A stretch of 64,000 nucleotides of DNA, taken from assembly GCA_023427985.1 (NCBI GenBank), contig JAEYZM010000004.1, positions 124,001-188,000 on the forward strand, read 5' to 3'. The stretch's first letter is position 1. The number at the start of each line of letters is the position of its first letter. The notes under the pieces are model-generated. The model saw nothing but the letters and a program-made list of their open reading frames with translations. It did not search any database and was not told the origin of the DNA. This DNA comes from Bacteroidota bacterium (GTDB taxonomy: Bacteria; Bacteroidota; Bacteroidia; Sphingobacteriales; Sphingobacteriaceae). Below are positions 1-9,377 of this stretch, one piece after another. Both the position numbers and the translations under genes were made by a program.

Positions 1-751
1 CGTTTAACAATGGCGATGCTAATGCACTTTGTACTGCTTTGTATGCTCTTCCCTCTCCTTCTGCCGATGCCGATCCCATGATGGCAACACCAGAATTTTG
101 CATCACCGTTTTCACATCTTCAAAGTCAACGTTGATGTATCCAGGAACTGTGATGATCTCTGCAATACCTTTTGCAGCAGTGGTTAAAATATTATCTGCT
201 TCTGCAAAGGCATTCGATAATGTTAAATTACCGTACATCTCACGCAACTTATCGTTCGAAATTACTAACAAAGTATCGACATGTTTTTTGAACGCTTCCA
301 AACCTTCATCGGCTTGTTGCTTTCTACGCTTTCCTTCAAAAGTAAATGGTGTAGTAACAATACCTACCGTTAAGATGCCCATTTCTTTTGCAGCTTGAGC
401 AATGATTGGACTCGCACCTGTTCCAGTACCACCGCCCATACCCGCTGTGATGAAAACCATTTTGGTAGTATTACCCAATAATTCTTTCACATCGTCGATC
501 GATTCGATCGCTGAATTTTTACCAACTTCTGGAATTGATCCCGCTCCTCGACCCTCTGTTAAACTGGTTCCTAATTGTATTTTATTGGGAATAGGACTTA
601 ACTCCAATGCCTGTGCATCTGTATTACAAATAATGAAATCGACCCCCACAATCCCTTGATTATACATGTGGTTGACCGCATTTCCGCCGCCACCACCAAC
701 ACCAATCACTTTTATGATTGACGATTTATCTTTTAGCATCTCAAATTTCAT
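1..751 (-). CDS. ftsZ: Cell division GTPase FtsZ (partial, C-terminus beyond window)
   Basis: FtsZ is the tubulin-like GTPase that polymerises into the Z-ring at mid-cell. The frame is open from the ATG at 751 to the window edge, giving about 250 N-terminal residues. It shows the N-terminal GVGGGGGNAVN nucleotide-binding loop and the tubulin signature GMGGGTGTGASP, followed by a typical GTPase-domain sequence (TVGIVTTPFTFEGKRR). The start lies 10 bp after the ftsA stop, at the distal end of the dcw cluster, where ftsZ is expected. The C-terminal polymerisation and FtsA-binding parts are not in the window. Identification is secure. Confidence 0.97.
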   Translation of the reverse strand, partial: MKFEMLKDKSSIIKVIGVGGGGGNAVNHMYNQGIVGVDFIICNTDAQALELSPIPNKIQLGTSLTEGRGAGSIPEVGKNSAIESIDDVKELLGNTTKMVFITAGMGGGTGTGASPIIAQAAKEMGILTVGIVTTPFTFEGKRRKQQADEGLEAFKKHVDTLLVISNDKLREMYGNLTLSNAFAEADNILTTAAKGIAEIITVPGYINVDFEDVKTVMQNSGVAIMGSASAEGEGRAYKAVQSALASPLLN

Positions 752-761
752 GTCTTTATGT

Positions 762-2102
762 TTAATTAGTGTAATCTTTATCGTTGTCTATGTTTTCAAT
801 GTCTTTTAAAAAGAAACGTTCCGATTTCTTTAATATTCCTTCCAAGAATGAATGTCCTTGATTTTTTTCACGCTCCACCTTACTCTCTTTTTCTGCTACT
901 GGAAGTTTTGATTTCTTATTGGCTTCTTTCATTCGTTGCATCTCTAAATATTGCAATGCTTTTATCACTAAACCAATACCTGTTGAATACATCGGACTCT
1001 TAATATCGTCCACATTTGTTTTCGCTAAATGCTCGTTCGGATATCCGATGCGTGCATCAATTCCTGTAATGTATTCCACCAATTGCGTCACATGTTTCAA
1101 TTGAGCACCACCACCTGTTACAACGATACCTGCACCTGCTCTAATTTTTTTCTCGAAGCCCGATGTTTGGATTTCATATTTTACTTGCTCTAGAATTTCT
1201 TCCATTCGAGCTTGAATCACATAAGCTAAATTCTTAACCGAAACTTCTTTTGGCTCTCTACCTTTTAATCCTTGTATCGAAATAATTTCTTCTTCTTTAT
1301 TCTCATCGGCTAATGCAGATCCAAAACGAATCTTCAAAGCTTCCGCCGTATTCTTCATTACCGAACAACCTTCTCTGATGTCTTCTGTAATTGAATTTCC
1401 ACCGAAAGGAATTACAGCTGTATGTCTAATTATACCTTCGTAGAAAATGGCAATGTCTGTTGTACCACCACCAATATCGATCAACACCACACCTGCTTCT
1501 TTCTCTTCTTCACTCAATACCGCGTCTGCCGATGCTAACGGTTCCAATACCATATCGGTAGCTTGTAATCCCGAGCGTTCTACACATTTGATGATGTTGT
1601 TCGCTGCGGTGATTTGTCCGGTGATGACATGGAAATTTGCTTCTAATCGGATGCCCGACATTCCAATGGGATCTAAAATTCCTTGCTCATTATCCACCGT
1701 AAATTCTTGCGGTAATACGTGAATAATTTTTTCACCTGGAGGCATTGCCAAACGGTACATATCTTCTATCAACCGATCTACATCGGCTCTATTAATTTCA
1801 TCGTCGGTAGAATTACGAACTATAATTCCTCTATGTTGTAAACTTTTGATATGTTGACCCGCAATACCAACAACAACTTCAGAGATATCGCAATTTGCCT
1901 TAGCACTTGCTTCTTCAATTGCTGCTTTAATTCCGTTAATTGTTTTTTCAATATTGGTTACAACACCTCTCGACACCCCTGCCGATTCTGCCTTTCCCAT
2001 TCCCAACACTTCAATTTTTCCATGCTCTGTACGCATGCCCACGATTGCACAAATTTTTGTGGTACCGATGTCTAATCCTACTACTATATCCGCCTGTTCC
2101 AT
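762..2102 (-). CDS. ftsA: Cell division protein FtsA
   Basis: FtsA is an actin-like ATPase that anchors FtsZ filaments to the inner membrane. Actin-fold motifs are visible: DIGTTK near residue 11 (phosphate 1), IDIGGGTTDIAIF near residue 208 (phosphate 2) and VVTGGGAQL (adenosine). The C-terminal 60 residues are a charged linker followed by a Phe-containing basic segment (KKSERFFLKD) that fits the membrane-targeting helix of the family. The length of 446 residues is normal for Bacteroidota. It sits between ftsQ (14 bp upstream) and ftsZ (10 bp downstream) and is presumably co-transcribed with both. Confidence 0.97.
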   Translation of the reverse strand: MEQADIVVGLDIGTTKICAIVGMRTEHGKIEVLGMGKAESAGVSRGVVTNIEKTINGIKAAIEEASAKANCDISEVVVGIAGQHIKSLQHRGIIVRNSTDDEINRADVDRLIEDMYRLAMPPGEKIIHVLPQEFTVDNEQGILDPIGMSGIRLEANFHVITGQITAANNIIKCVERSGLQATDMVLEPLASADAVLSEEEKEAGVVLIDIGGGTTDIAIFYEGIIRHTAVIPFGGNSITEDIREGCSVMKNTAEALKIRFGSALADENKEEEIISIQGLKGREPKEVSVKNLAYVIQARMEEILEQVKYEIQTSGFEKKIRAGAGIVVTGGGAQLKHVTQLVEYITGIDARIGYPNEHLAKTNVDDIKSPMYSTGIGLVIKALQYLEMQRMKEANKKSKLPVAEKESKVEREKNQGHSFLEGILKKSERFFLKDIENIDNDKDYTN

Positions 2103-2116
2103 AGTAAATAATTTTT

Positions 2117-2986
2117 TTAGTTAATATTATTTTTAATCGATTCTTCTATCAAAGAATCTTTAGCCGTTTCTGTACTATCTATTCTTGTAGCAATGATAGG
2201 TTCTGCAATATCGTTCCTACTCGCTACTATTTGCCCTTTGTATTTTACATTGATGGTATGATACGTTTGCCATCCCACTTTAGGCAATGCCTTCTTGTAA
2301 AATATCATCAGGTTATCAAACTTCTCCAGCATATTACTGGTGTCTCCAAAAATAATTTTGTGATCGCCAACTCTAGGTACAAACACAAAATCCTGATTTG
2401 CCTCTACATAAATCTGCTCAATTTGTGCTTCCCAAAAATCGGAACGATGTATGTATTGACTTAAAGCAAAAAGCGATTTCAACAATTCCGTTTGAATGGT
2501 ATCGTTCTTCGCATCGTACTGCTCTTCAATAAATCCATTGCTGATGATGGTATGAGCCGAGTATAAAGAAGACAATGGCATCTTATATCCTTCTACATCG
2601 ACATAATAACTTGCGTTGTTTGCATTGATAATTCTAAGCAATGGCTTGCGTTGTTCAATGCTTACTTGCAAATTTCCTTTTACATCGATAAATACTTTTG
2701 CATCTTTAATGTATTTATTGGCAATTAACAATCGCTCTAACAAAGACAATGGAATTTTATTTGCAGCTGTCCCCACTAATGAGTCGCCAGCGCTAAATAA
2801 AATTGAACGTATGTCCTCTTTGCTGATGAAATAATTTTCATCGCTTCGATTGATGTCAATTAAAATTGATTTACAAAGAACGTCGCGTTGTTTTATTTCT
2901 GTAAAAGCCAATGAACTAATCACCGCACTTAGTCCAATGCACCATAACAAAACGATTCCAATTAATTTCCAATTGATGCGTCTCAT
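2117..2986 (-). CDS. ftsQ: Cell division protein FtsQ/DivIB
   Basis: This is a bitopic inner-membrane divisome protein linking FtsL/FtsB to FtsA and FtsW-FtsI. A short basic N-terminus is followed by one transmembrane helix at about residues 7-28. A periplasmic POTRA-like region follows (about 40-115) and then the FtsQ/DivIB domain. Sequence similarity within the family is low, so the call also leans on position between murC and ftsA, on topology and on length (289 residues). The ATG overlaps the murC stop in an ATGA arrangement, suggesting translational coupling. Confidence 0.88.
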   Translation of the reverse strand: MRRINWKLIGIVLLWCIGLSAVISSLAFTEIKQRDVLCKSILIDINRSDENYFISKEDIRSILFSAGDSLVGTAANKIPLSLLERLLIANKYIKDAKVFIDVKGNLQVSIEQRKPLLRIINANNASYYVDVEGYKMPLSSLYSAHTIISNGFIEEQYDAKNDTIQTELLKSLFALSQYIHRSDFWEAQIEQIYVEANQDFVFVPRVGDHKIIFGDTSNMLEKFDNLMIFYKKALPKVGWQTYHTINVKYKGQIVASRNDIAEPIIATRIDSTETAKDSLIEESIKNNIN

Positions 2987-4341
2987 TTCGTTAGCATGCT
3001 TTTGATGGGCTCTACCATCGTATCTATATCACCTGCACCTACCGTTACAATTACATCCAATTCTTTTGTCGACAATACTTGCATGAGTTCTTGTTTAGAA
3101 CAAATTTGTTTTTTGCCGATGTTCACTTTCTCCAACAACATCTCCGAACTCACACCCGGTATTGGCAATTCACGTGCTGGATAAATATCGAGCAAAATCA
3201 ACTCATCCGATATCCCCAATACTTCCGAAAAACCTTCCGCAAAATCTCGGGTACGAGAATACAAATGCGGTTGAAATACGGTTGTTAATTTTCTGTTAGG
3301 GAAAAGCTGACGAACAGAATTCAAAAATGCTCTTAGCTCTTCGGGATGATGTGCATAATCGTCGATGAAAATATTTTTTTCATTTCGTACGATGTATTCA
3401 AATCTGCGCTTCACTCCTTTGAAACTTTCTAACGCTGCTTTAATTTTCTCGGGTTCAATTTTTAACAATAGCCCCACGATGATTGCCGCTGTTGCATTTT
3501 CAACATTGTGTAATCCAGCAATGCCTAACTTTATATTTTTTATTTCAACGCTACCATTTTTGAAATCGAAAACGTAGGCACCTTTATCGATGCGAATGTT
3601 ATGCGATGTATAATCCGAACTACTCGAATTTAATCCATAACTGATTCCCTCTTTCTTAATGGGCAATTGATATTTATAAATCAATTTTCCATTGCGCTTC
3701 ACTTGCGCTGCAAACAATCGGAACGATTCTTCCAATTGCGACTTCTCACCGTAGATGTCGAGATGATCTGCATCCATCGATGTAACAACTGCAATATCTG
3801 GATGCAATGTTAAAAACGAACGATCAAACTCATCGGCCTCTACCACCATCACATTGTTATCTCCAAACAAAACATTGCTGTTGTAATTACTTGCAATACC
3901 ACCTAAGAAAGCAGAACAATCGTAACCACTATCTTTTAGCATATGCGCTATTAAGCTCGAAGTTGTTGTCTTGCCATGTGTACCTGCAACAGCAATGGTA
4001 AAGGAACCTTCTGAAATGATTCCCAATACTTGCGAACGTTTTCTTAAAACAAAATCATTGGTCGAGAAAAAATTCAAAATGCCCGAGTCGGCAGGTATCG
4101 CCGGAGTATAAATCACCAATGTCGATGGATCGTGCACTAAAAATTCTGGATGAATTTCCATGGCATCATCAACATACGTGATTGCAATTCCTTCTGATTC
4201 CAATTCCGATGTGAGTACTGTCTTTGTTTTATCGTAACCTGCAACCACACATCCACGCTTGTTGAAATAGCGAGCCAATCCACTCATACCGATACCACCG
4301 ATACCCACTAAATAAACTCTATGTATGTGTTCTAATTTCAT
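2983..4341 (-). CDS. murC: UDP-N-acetylmuramate--L-alanine ligase MurC
   Basis: MurC adds L-alanine to UDP-MurNAc, the first amino-acid step of peptidoglycan precursor synthesis in the cytoplasm. The Rossmann N-terminus (GIGGIGMSGLARYF), the Mur-ligase ATP loop (AGTHGKTTTSSLI, near residue 117), the DADHLDIYG segment and the C-terminal domain (DDYAHHPEE) are all visible. The 452 residues match the family. It starts 1 bp after the murG stop and overlaps ftsQ by 4 bp, so it is tightly packed within the dcw operon. Confidence 0.97.
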   Translation of the reverse strand: MKLEHIHRVYLVGIGGIGMSGLARYFNKRGCVVAGYDKTKTVLTSELESEGIAITYVDDAMEIHPEFLVHDPSTLVIYTPAIPADSGILNFFSTNDFVLRKRSQVLGIISEGSFTIAVAGTHGKTTTSSLIAHMLKDSGYDCSAFLGGIASNYNSNVLFGDNNVMVVEADEFDRSFLTLHPDIAVVTSMDADHLDIYGEKSQLEESFRLFAAQVKRNGKLIYKYQLPIKKEGISYGLNSSSSDYTSHNIRIDKGAYVFDFKNGSVEIKNIKLGIAGLHNVENATAAIIVGLLLKIEPEKIKAALESFKGVKRRFEYIVRNEKNIFIDDYAHHPEELRAFLNSVRQLFPNRKLTTVFQPHLYSRTRDFAEGFSEVLGISDELILLDIYPARELPIPGVSSEMLLEKVNIGKKQICSKQELMQVLSTKELDVIVTVGAGDIDTMVEPIKSMLTK

Positions 4342-4342
4342 T

Positions 4343-5446
4343 TTATCTTTTCACTAATTTCAAAACTTCTTCTGCAATTATTTTTGCTGCATTGGGTAGA
4401 GCTAATGCTGCAATATTGTTGGAAAGTTTTTTTAGTTCAGTTTCATTATTCAATAATTCCAAAGCTTGTGGAATTAATTTTTCTCTTGCTTCTACATCGC
4501 GTATCAACACCGCTGCTTCTTTATTCACCAATGCCATGGCATTTTTAGTTTGGTGATCTTCAGCAACATTGGGCGATGGTACTAATATCACAGGCTTCTT
4601 CACTAAGCATAATTCCGATATGGTTCCAGCCCCCGCTCTTGCTATGATTATGTCGGCAACAGCGTATGCCATGTCCATATTACTTATAAACTCAAATATC
4701 TTAACATCTGAGCGCAATTGTTTTGTAGCATTTTCAACAATTGTGGAATAGTAAAAGCGTCCGGTTTGCCATATAATCTGGACTTCCGAAGCATTGATGA
4801 TGTCGATGTGTTGCATCACACTTTCGTTTAATGTTCTTGCACCCAAACTTCCACCTGTAATAAAGATGGTTTTCTTATTCGGATTAAGTCCGAAATGTGC
4901 AATTGCATTTGCTCTTAAGTCCTGTATATTCAATAGTTCTGCGCGAACAGGATTTCCTGTTAGCATAATTTTATCCGATGGAAAAAATTTTTGCATGCCT
5001 TCGTAAGCAACACAAATTTTCTCTGCATTTTTTGCAAGCAGTTTATTGGTGATTCCCGGATAGGAATTTTGCTCTTGCAAGACATAAGGAATTCCTTGTT
5101 GTTTTGCTACTTGCAACATCGGTCCCGAAGCGTAACCTCCAACGCCCACTGCAACATCGGGACGAAAATCTTTGATAATTTTTTTCGATTTCCATAAGCT
5201 TTTGATTAAGCGAATTGGAAATTTCAAATTGTCGATGCTTAATTTTCTTTGCAATCCTTTTATGTCGAGCCCAATAATTTTATAACCAGCAGCAGGAACT
5301 TTTTCCATTTCAATTTTACCCAATGCACCAACAAATAAGAATTCGGTATTAGGCTCCAAATCCTTGATGGCATTGGCAATGGCAATGGCTGGAAAGACGT
5401 GTCCTCCCGTTCCTCCTCCGCTTATGATTATTCTAGGCGCCCTCAT
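4343..5446 (-). CDS. murG: UDP-GlcNAc:lipid I N-acetylglucosaminyltransferase MurG
   Basis: MurG makes lipid II by transferring GlcNAc to lipid I at the cytoplasmic face of the membrane. The glycine loop ISGGGTGGHVFPAIAIA, the second loop TGGSLGARTLN and the donor-site segment ARAGAGTISEL are all present. The frame continues upstream to a GTG at 5539, but that part overlaps ftsW and reads as ftsW coding sequence. The start at 5446 (MRAPRIIISGGG) gives the usual 367 residues and a 14-bp overlap with ftsW. An ATG four codons upstream is an alternative. Confidence 0.95.
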   Translation of the reverse strand: MRAPRIIISGGGTGGHVFPAIAIANAIKDLEPNTEFLFVGALGKIEMEKVPAAGYKIIGLDIKGLQRKLSIDNLKFPIRLIKSLWKSKKIIKDFRPDVAVGVGGYASGPMLQVAKQQGIPYVLQEQNSYPGITNKLLAKNAEKICVAYEGMQKFFPSDKIMLTGNPVRAELLNIQDLRANAIAHFGLNPNKKTIFITGGSLGARTLNESVMQHIDIINASEVQIIWQTGRFYYSTIVENATKQLRSDVKIFEFISNMDMAYAVADIIIARAGAGTISELCLVKKPVILVPSPNVAEDHQTKNAMALVNKEAAVLIRDVEAREKLIPQALELLNNETELKKLSNNIAALALPNAAKIIAEEVLKLVKR

Positions 5447-6581
5447 TTGCTGTTTCATTTTTTTGCATTTCTTCAATATCTCTGCTAATGCTAAGGATGA
5501 TACCGAAGGCGATGCTGGTAAATAAAATGGACGTACCACCCATACTTACGAGGGGTAATGGCACACCCGTTACAGGCATTAAGTTAACCGCAACAGCCAT
5601 GTTTGCGAATGCTTGAATGACCAAACTGAAACTCAGTCCGCATGCAAGCAAAGCTCCAAATGCTTTAGGCGCTTTGGTGATAATGCGTATGGATCGGTAT
5701 AGGAAAAAAAGATAAATCAAGATGACCAATCCGCCTCCTATCAATCCGTATTCTTCTATAATGATGGAATAAATAAAATCTGAATATGGGTGTGGCAAAT
5801 AATTTCTTTGCACACTGTTGCCCGGACCTTTACCAATGATTCCACCTGTTGCAATTGCTATTTTACTTTGATCCGATTGAAAACTTTTATCGGGATCTAC
5901 TTTTTCGTTCTGATTTAAAAAGGTATTGATACGCGATCGATAAGTTTCTCTACGCGGACCAAAAAATACTACTAAAGTTAAGATGACACCTACGAAGAGG
6001 CTTGTTAATGCTAGTTGTTTGAAAGAAATTCTACCTATCAACATAATTAATGCACAGGTTCCAAAAAGCATTACAGCGGTAGAAAAGTTTGCAGGTGCGA
6101 TTAGTCCGATGGTACCTCCAACTGCAAGCATGATGGGAACAAAAGACTTCTTAAAATCTTTGATGTTCTCCTGACGCTTACTCAGCTCACGCGCTAAAAA
6201 CATGATGAGTGCAAGTTTTGCTAAATCCGAAGTTTGGAAGGTCTGCCCTGTAAATGGAATGGTAATCCATCGACTCGCTTGATTAATTTCATTTCCAAAA
6301 ATCAACGTATACAACAACAAGGGTAAGGAAATGATTAATAAAATCTGAGCGATTCTTGAGTAATAACGATAATCCAATAAATGCGCGGCCCACATTAGGC
6401 CGATGCCCACGATCATCAATGACAAATGCTTAAACAAATAATACTCGGTATTGCCCGACTGGAATTTGTACGCAAGTGTTCCAGTTGAACTGTACACAGC
6501 CAACAAGGATACTAGTGAAAGCATTGCTACCACTAACCATATCCAGATGTCACCTTTTGTTTTGCTTAAAAGCCAAGTCAT
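5433..6581 (-). CDS. ftsW: SEDS-family septal glycosyltransferase FtsW
   Basis: FtsW is the polytopic SEDS protein that polymerises lipid II into septal glycan together with the FtsI transpeptidase. About ten hydrophobic segments are visible. Family landmarks include the late GLIGGG loop and the C-terminal segment GVPLPLVSMGGTSIL. The length is 382 residues. Position between murD and murG favours FtsW over RodA. The start codon is directly preceded by an array of 8-bp repeats (6582-6644), unlike most other junctions in this operon. Confidence 0.94.
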   Translation of the reverse strand: MTWLLSKTKGDIWIWLVVAMLSLVSLLAVYSSTGTLAYKFQSGNTEYYLFKHLSLMIVGIGLMWAAHLLDYRYYSRIAQILLIISLPLLLYTLIFGNEINQASRWITIPFTGQTFQTSDLAKLALIMFLARELSKRQENIKDFKKSFVPIMLAVGGTIGLIAPANFSTAVMLFGTCALIMLIGRISFKQLALTSLFVGVILTLVVFFGPRRETYRSRINTFLNQNEKVDPDKSFQSDQSKIAIATGGIIGKGPGNSVQRNYLPHPYSDFIYSIIIEEYGLIGGGLVILIYLFFLYRSIRIITKAPKAFGALLACGLSFSLVIQAFANMAVAVNLMPVTGVPLPLVSMGGTSILFTSIAFGIILSISRDIEEMQKNETANEGA

Positions 6582-6644
6582 GTTCGTTTGTTCGTGTGTT
6601 CGTGTGTTCTCCCGATAGCTATCGGGAGGTTCGTATGTTCGTAT
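6582..6644. repeat. 8-bp tandem array with embedded CCCGATAGCTATCGGG palindrome, upstream of ftsW
   Basis: Three tandem copies of an 8-bp unit (TGTTCGTG/TGTTCGTT) run directly into the ftsW start codon at 6581. Next comes the perfect palindrome CCCGATAGCTATCGGG at 6611-6626, extendable to CTCCCG...CGGGAG at 6609-6628. Two more 8-bp units (GTTCGTAT) lie beyond it. The array fills most of the 92-bp murD-ftsW gap. The same architecture occurs before obgE at 24390-24481. In the dcw transcript it could fold as a GC-rich hairpin just before the ftsW ORF, but its role is unknown. Confidence 0.9.
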
Positions 6645-6673
6645 GCTACCCGTTCTTAACTCTTAATTTTTAA

Positions 6674-8014
6674 TTATAATTCTTTTACCGCTTCTTTAAA
6701 CTGATCTCCTCTGTCTTCGTAATTTTTAAATAAGTCGAAGCTTGCGCATGCTGGTGAAAGCAATACCGTATCGCCTTTTTTAGCTAAGTGGAAACTTACT
6801 TCTGCAGCTTCACGTGCTGAAGCAGTGTTTACAATTACATCCACTACATCGGCAAAAGCTTCGTGAATTTTTTCATTATCTAATCCTAAGCATACGATCG
6901 CTCTCACTTTGTCTTTTACCAAATTTTTCAAGATAGAGTAATCGTTACCCTTATCTACACCACCTGCAATCCAAACGATTGGTGTGGATACACTCTCCAA
7001 GGCATACCAAGCGGAGTTCACATTGGTTGCTTTACTGTCGTTGATGAATTCAACATCTTGAATTCTTGCAACATGCTCGAGTCGATGTGCTGCATTTTTG
7101 AAATCCGATAAACTTTGTTTCAAAGATTCCGATCTGATTTCTAATAAACGTGCTGCAATGCCCGAAGCCATTGAGTTGTAAACATTGTGCTTTCCTTGTA
7201 AAGCTAGTTCTTGAATTGTCATGTTAAACGTATGATTAAGTATGTTGATGTATAAATTATTTTCTTCTAAGTATGCGCCTTCTTCTATTTTTTGTTGAAT
7301 GGAAAAAGGAATCATTGTTGCATTTACAATATGATTCTGTAAGCCTTCTTGTGTTAGCTCATCATCGGCACAATAAATAAAATAGTCTTGCTTCGACTGA
7401 TTTTGAGTGATGCGGAATTTTGAGGCGATGTAGTTTTCGATTTTATAATCATATCGATCTAAATGGTCGGGCGTAATGTTGCAAAGTATCGCAACATCGG
7501 CCTTAAACGAATACATATCGTCGAGCATGAAACTGCTAATCTCCAACACATAATAATCGAAATTCTCTGTCGCCACTTGATAAGCAAAACTATGTCCGAT
7601 GTTTCCCGCCAAACCAACATTTAGTCCTGCATTTTTAAGGATGTGATAGGTCAACAAGGTAGTAGTGGTTTTACCGTTTGTACCTGTAATGCAAATCATT
7701 TTAGCATTCGTATATCGACCAGCGAATTCAATTTCACCTATTATTGGAATGCCTTTCGCTCTTAACTTTTTAATAATGTCGGCTTTCTCTGGAATGCCCG
7801 GACTTTTAATCACTTCGTCTGCCGATAAAATTTTTTCTTCCGTGTGTTTGCCTTGCTCCCATTCAATCCCCTCCTCGTTCAACATCTTTTGATAAATGTC
7901 TTTCAAGTTACCGCTGTCGGAAAGAAATACCTCGAAGCCTTTTCTCTTGGCGAGAATCGCCGCTCCAGTACCGCTTTCGCCACCACCTAGTACTATGATT
8001 TTTTTACTTGACAT
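6674..8014 (-). CDS. murD: UDP-N-acetylmuramoyl-L-alanine--D-glutamate ligase MurD
   Basis: MurD adds D-glutamate to UDP-MurNAc-L-Ala in the cytoplasm. The N-terminal Rossmann loop (VLGGGESGTGAAILAK), the ATP loop ([14 protein letters not shown]), the NITPDHLDRY segment and the C-terminal NDSKATN and LLSPACASFD motifs are typical of MurD. The 446 residues are normal. It is the only dcw gene here separated on both sides from its neighbours: 108 bp from mraY and 92 bp from ftsW. Both gaps hold short-period repeat arrays. Confidence 0.97.
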   Translation of the reverse strand: MSSKKIIVLGGGESGTGAAILAKRKGFEVFLSDSGNLKDIYQKMLNEEGIEWEQGKHTEEKILSADEVIKSPGIPEKADIIKKLRAKGIPIIGEIEFAGRYTNAKMICITGTNGKTTTTLLTYHILKNAGLNVGLAGNIGHSFAYQVATENFDYYVLEISSFMLDDMYSFKADVAILCNITPDHLDRYDYKIENYIASKFRITQNQSKQDYFIYCADDELTQEGLQNHIVNATMIPFSIQQKIEEGAYLEENNLYINILNHTFNMTIQELALQGKHNVYNSMASGIAARLLEIRSESLKQSLSDFKNAAHRLEHVARIQDVEFINDSKATNVNSAWYALESVSTPIVWIAGGVDKGNDYSILKNLVKDKVRAIVCLGLDNEKIHEAFADVVDVIVNTASAREAAEVSFHLAKKGDTVLLSPACASFDLFKNYEDRGDQFKEAVKEL

Positions 8015-8050
8015 TCTTCGTTATTTGTATATTCTGCATTATATTTTTTC

Positions 8051-8117
8051 GTATTGCGTAGTGCGTAGTGCGTATTGCGATCGCTCTACGCTATACGCTA
8101 TACGCTGTACGCTGTAC
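8051..8117. repeat. Convergent 7-bp tandem array between mraY and murD
   Basis: Four 7-bp units (GTATTGC, GTAGTGC, GTAGTGC, GTATTGC; 8051-8078) run into the 8-bp palindrome GCGATCGC. The same kind of unit then runs in the opposite orientation (CTACGCT, ATACGCT, ATACGCT, GTACGCT; 8086-8113). The whole element is therefore an imperfect inverted repeat of tandem units sharing the frame GTANNGC. It occupies over half of the 108-bp gap between mraY and murD and could form a long stem in RNA or DNA. A related one-directional array lies at 23330-23378. Confidence 0.9.
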
Positions 8118-8122
8118 TTCTT

Positions 8123-9373
8123 CTATCTCAATTTCAACGTCACCACCGTTACCACTGCCAGAATAATTCCGATGATCCAGAACCTTGTTACAATTTTTGG
8201 TTCTGAGTATCCGAGTTTTTGGTAATGATGATGGAGTGGCGACATTTTAAATATTCTTCTTCCTTCTCCGTATTTCTTTTTCGTGTATTTGAAATAACTT
8301 ACTTGGATGATTACCGATAAATTTTCAACCAAAAAGATTCCGCATAAAACTGGTATCAATAATTCTTTACGAATCATGATGGCAAAGGCTGCGATGATCC
8401 CGCCTATAGCTAAGCTTCCTGTATCGCCCATAAACACTTGTGCTGGATAGGCATTGTACCAAAGGAAACCGATGCATGCTCCAATGAATGCACCTGCAAA
8501 AATCACGAGCTCTCCAGAGTTGGGGATGTACATAATGTTGAGGTAATCGGCAAAAACCATATTACCCGAAACATAGGCGAGCACTGCCAGTGTAGCTCCA
8601 ATTATGGCCGATGTTCCAGTTGCCAAACCATCAATTCCATCGGTAATGTTCGCACCATTAGATACTGCGGTGATGATGATGATGACGATTGGTATAAAAA
8701 TCCAGAAGGCATATTTCTCATAACCATCGCCTAAGAATTTCAAAAGTTTTGCATAATCGAATTCGTTGTTCTTATAAAAAGGCACATTGGTCTTCGTAGA
8801 TTTCTCAGCAACACTTAAATGAAATTTGCTATTCTTATTGGATTCTTCAAAAGTTTGGTATTGTGATAAGCCTGCGTTTTCTGCTGGAATTTTTTCTTTC
8901 ACAACAATTGATGGATGAAAGAACATGGTGTAACCAACGATTAATCCCAATCCCACTTGTCCAACAATTTTAAATCGGCCTGCTAATCCTTCTTTATTTT
9001 TCTTAAACACTTTAATGTAATCATCAATAAAACCAATGGTTCCCATCCATACAGTTGTGATTATCATCAACACAATATATACGTTGTTTAATTTTGCAAA
9101 CAACAATGTGGGAACTAAAATCGCAGCTAAAATGATTAAGCCTCCCATAGTTGGAGTACCTTGTTTTTCTTTCTGACCTTCTAATCCTAAATCGCGAATC
9201 GTTTCACCTACTTGTTTCCTGTGCAGATAAGCAATTAAGCGTTTACCCATTAGCAATGAGATCACTAATGATACAATTACGGCCATCGTTGTACGGAACG
9301 TAATGTATTGAAACACTCCTGCTCCAGGGAAATCGAAGTGTTGGTCTAAGTAAGTGAATAGATAATATAACAT
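8123..9373 (-). CDS. mraY: Phospho-N-acetylmuramoyl-pentapeptide transferase MraY
   Basis: MraY attaches phospho-MurNAc-pentapeptide to undecaprenyl phosphate, giving lipid I in the inner membrane. About ten transmembrane helices are visible. The key motifs are [29 protein letters not shown] and [12 protein letters not shown], plus the C-terminal HHHYQKLG histidine motif. At 416 residues it exceeds the roughly 360-residue E. coli form, because of a hydrophilic insert of about 60 residues near positions 140-205. Such inserts are common in Bacteroidota MraY. It follows murE with a 4-bp gap. Confidence 0.96.
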   Translation of the reverse strand: MLYYLFTYLDQHFDFPGAGVFQYITFRTTMAVIVSLVISLLMGKRLIAYLHRKQVGETIRDLGLEGQKEKQGTPTMGGLIILAAILVPTLLFAKLNNVYIVLMIITTVWMGTIGFIDDYIKVFKKNKEGLAGRFKIVGQVGLGLIVGYTMFFHPSIVVKEKIPAENAGLSQYQTFEESNKNSKFHLSVAEKSTKTNVPFYKNNEFDYAKLLKFLGDGYEKYAFWIFIPIVIIIITAVSNGANITDGIDGLATGTSAIIGATLAVLAYVSGNMVFADYLNIMYIPNSGELVIFAGAFIGACIGFLWYNAYPAQVFMGDTGSLAIGGIIAAFAIMIRKELLIPVLCGIFLVENLSVIIQVSYFKYTKKKYGEGRRIFKMSPLHHHYQKLGYSEPKIVTRFWIIGIILAVVTVVTLKLR

Positions 9374-9377
9374 ATGC

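Noticed and set aside
5447..5539. N-terminal extension of MurG from a GTG at 5539
   Set aside because: The extension overlaps the 3' part of ftsW and adds residues absent from MurG proteins. The start at 5446 gives the standard MurG length.
8051..8117. Possible CRISPR or microsatellite
   Set aside because: The units are only 7 bp with no spacers, and there is no cas gene in the window.
8668..8690. GAT/TGA trinucleotide repeat
   Set aside because: It encodes an Ile/Val stretch in an MraY transmembrane helix and is explained by coding of ATC/ATT codons.
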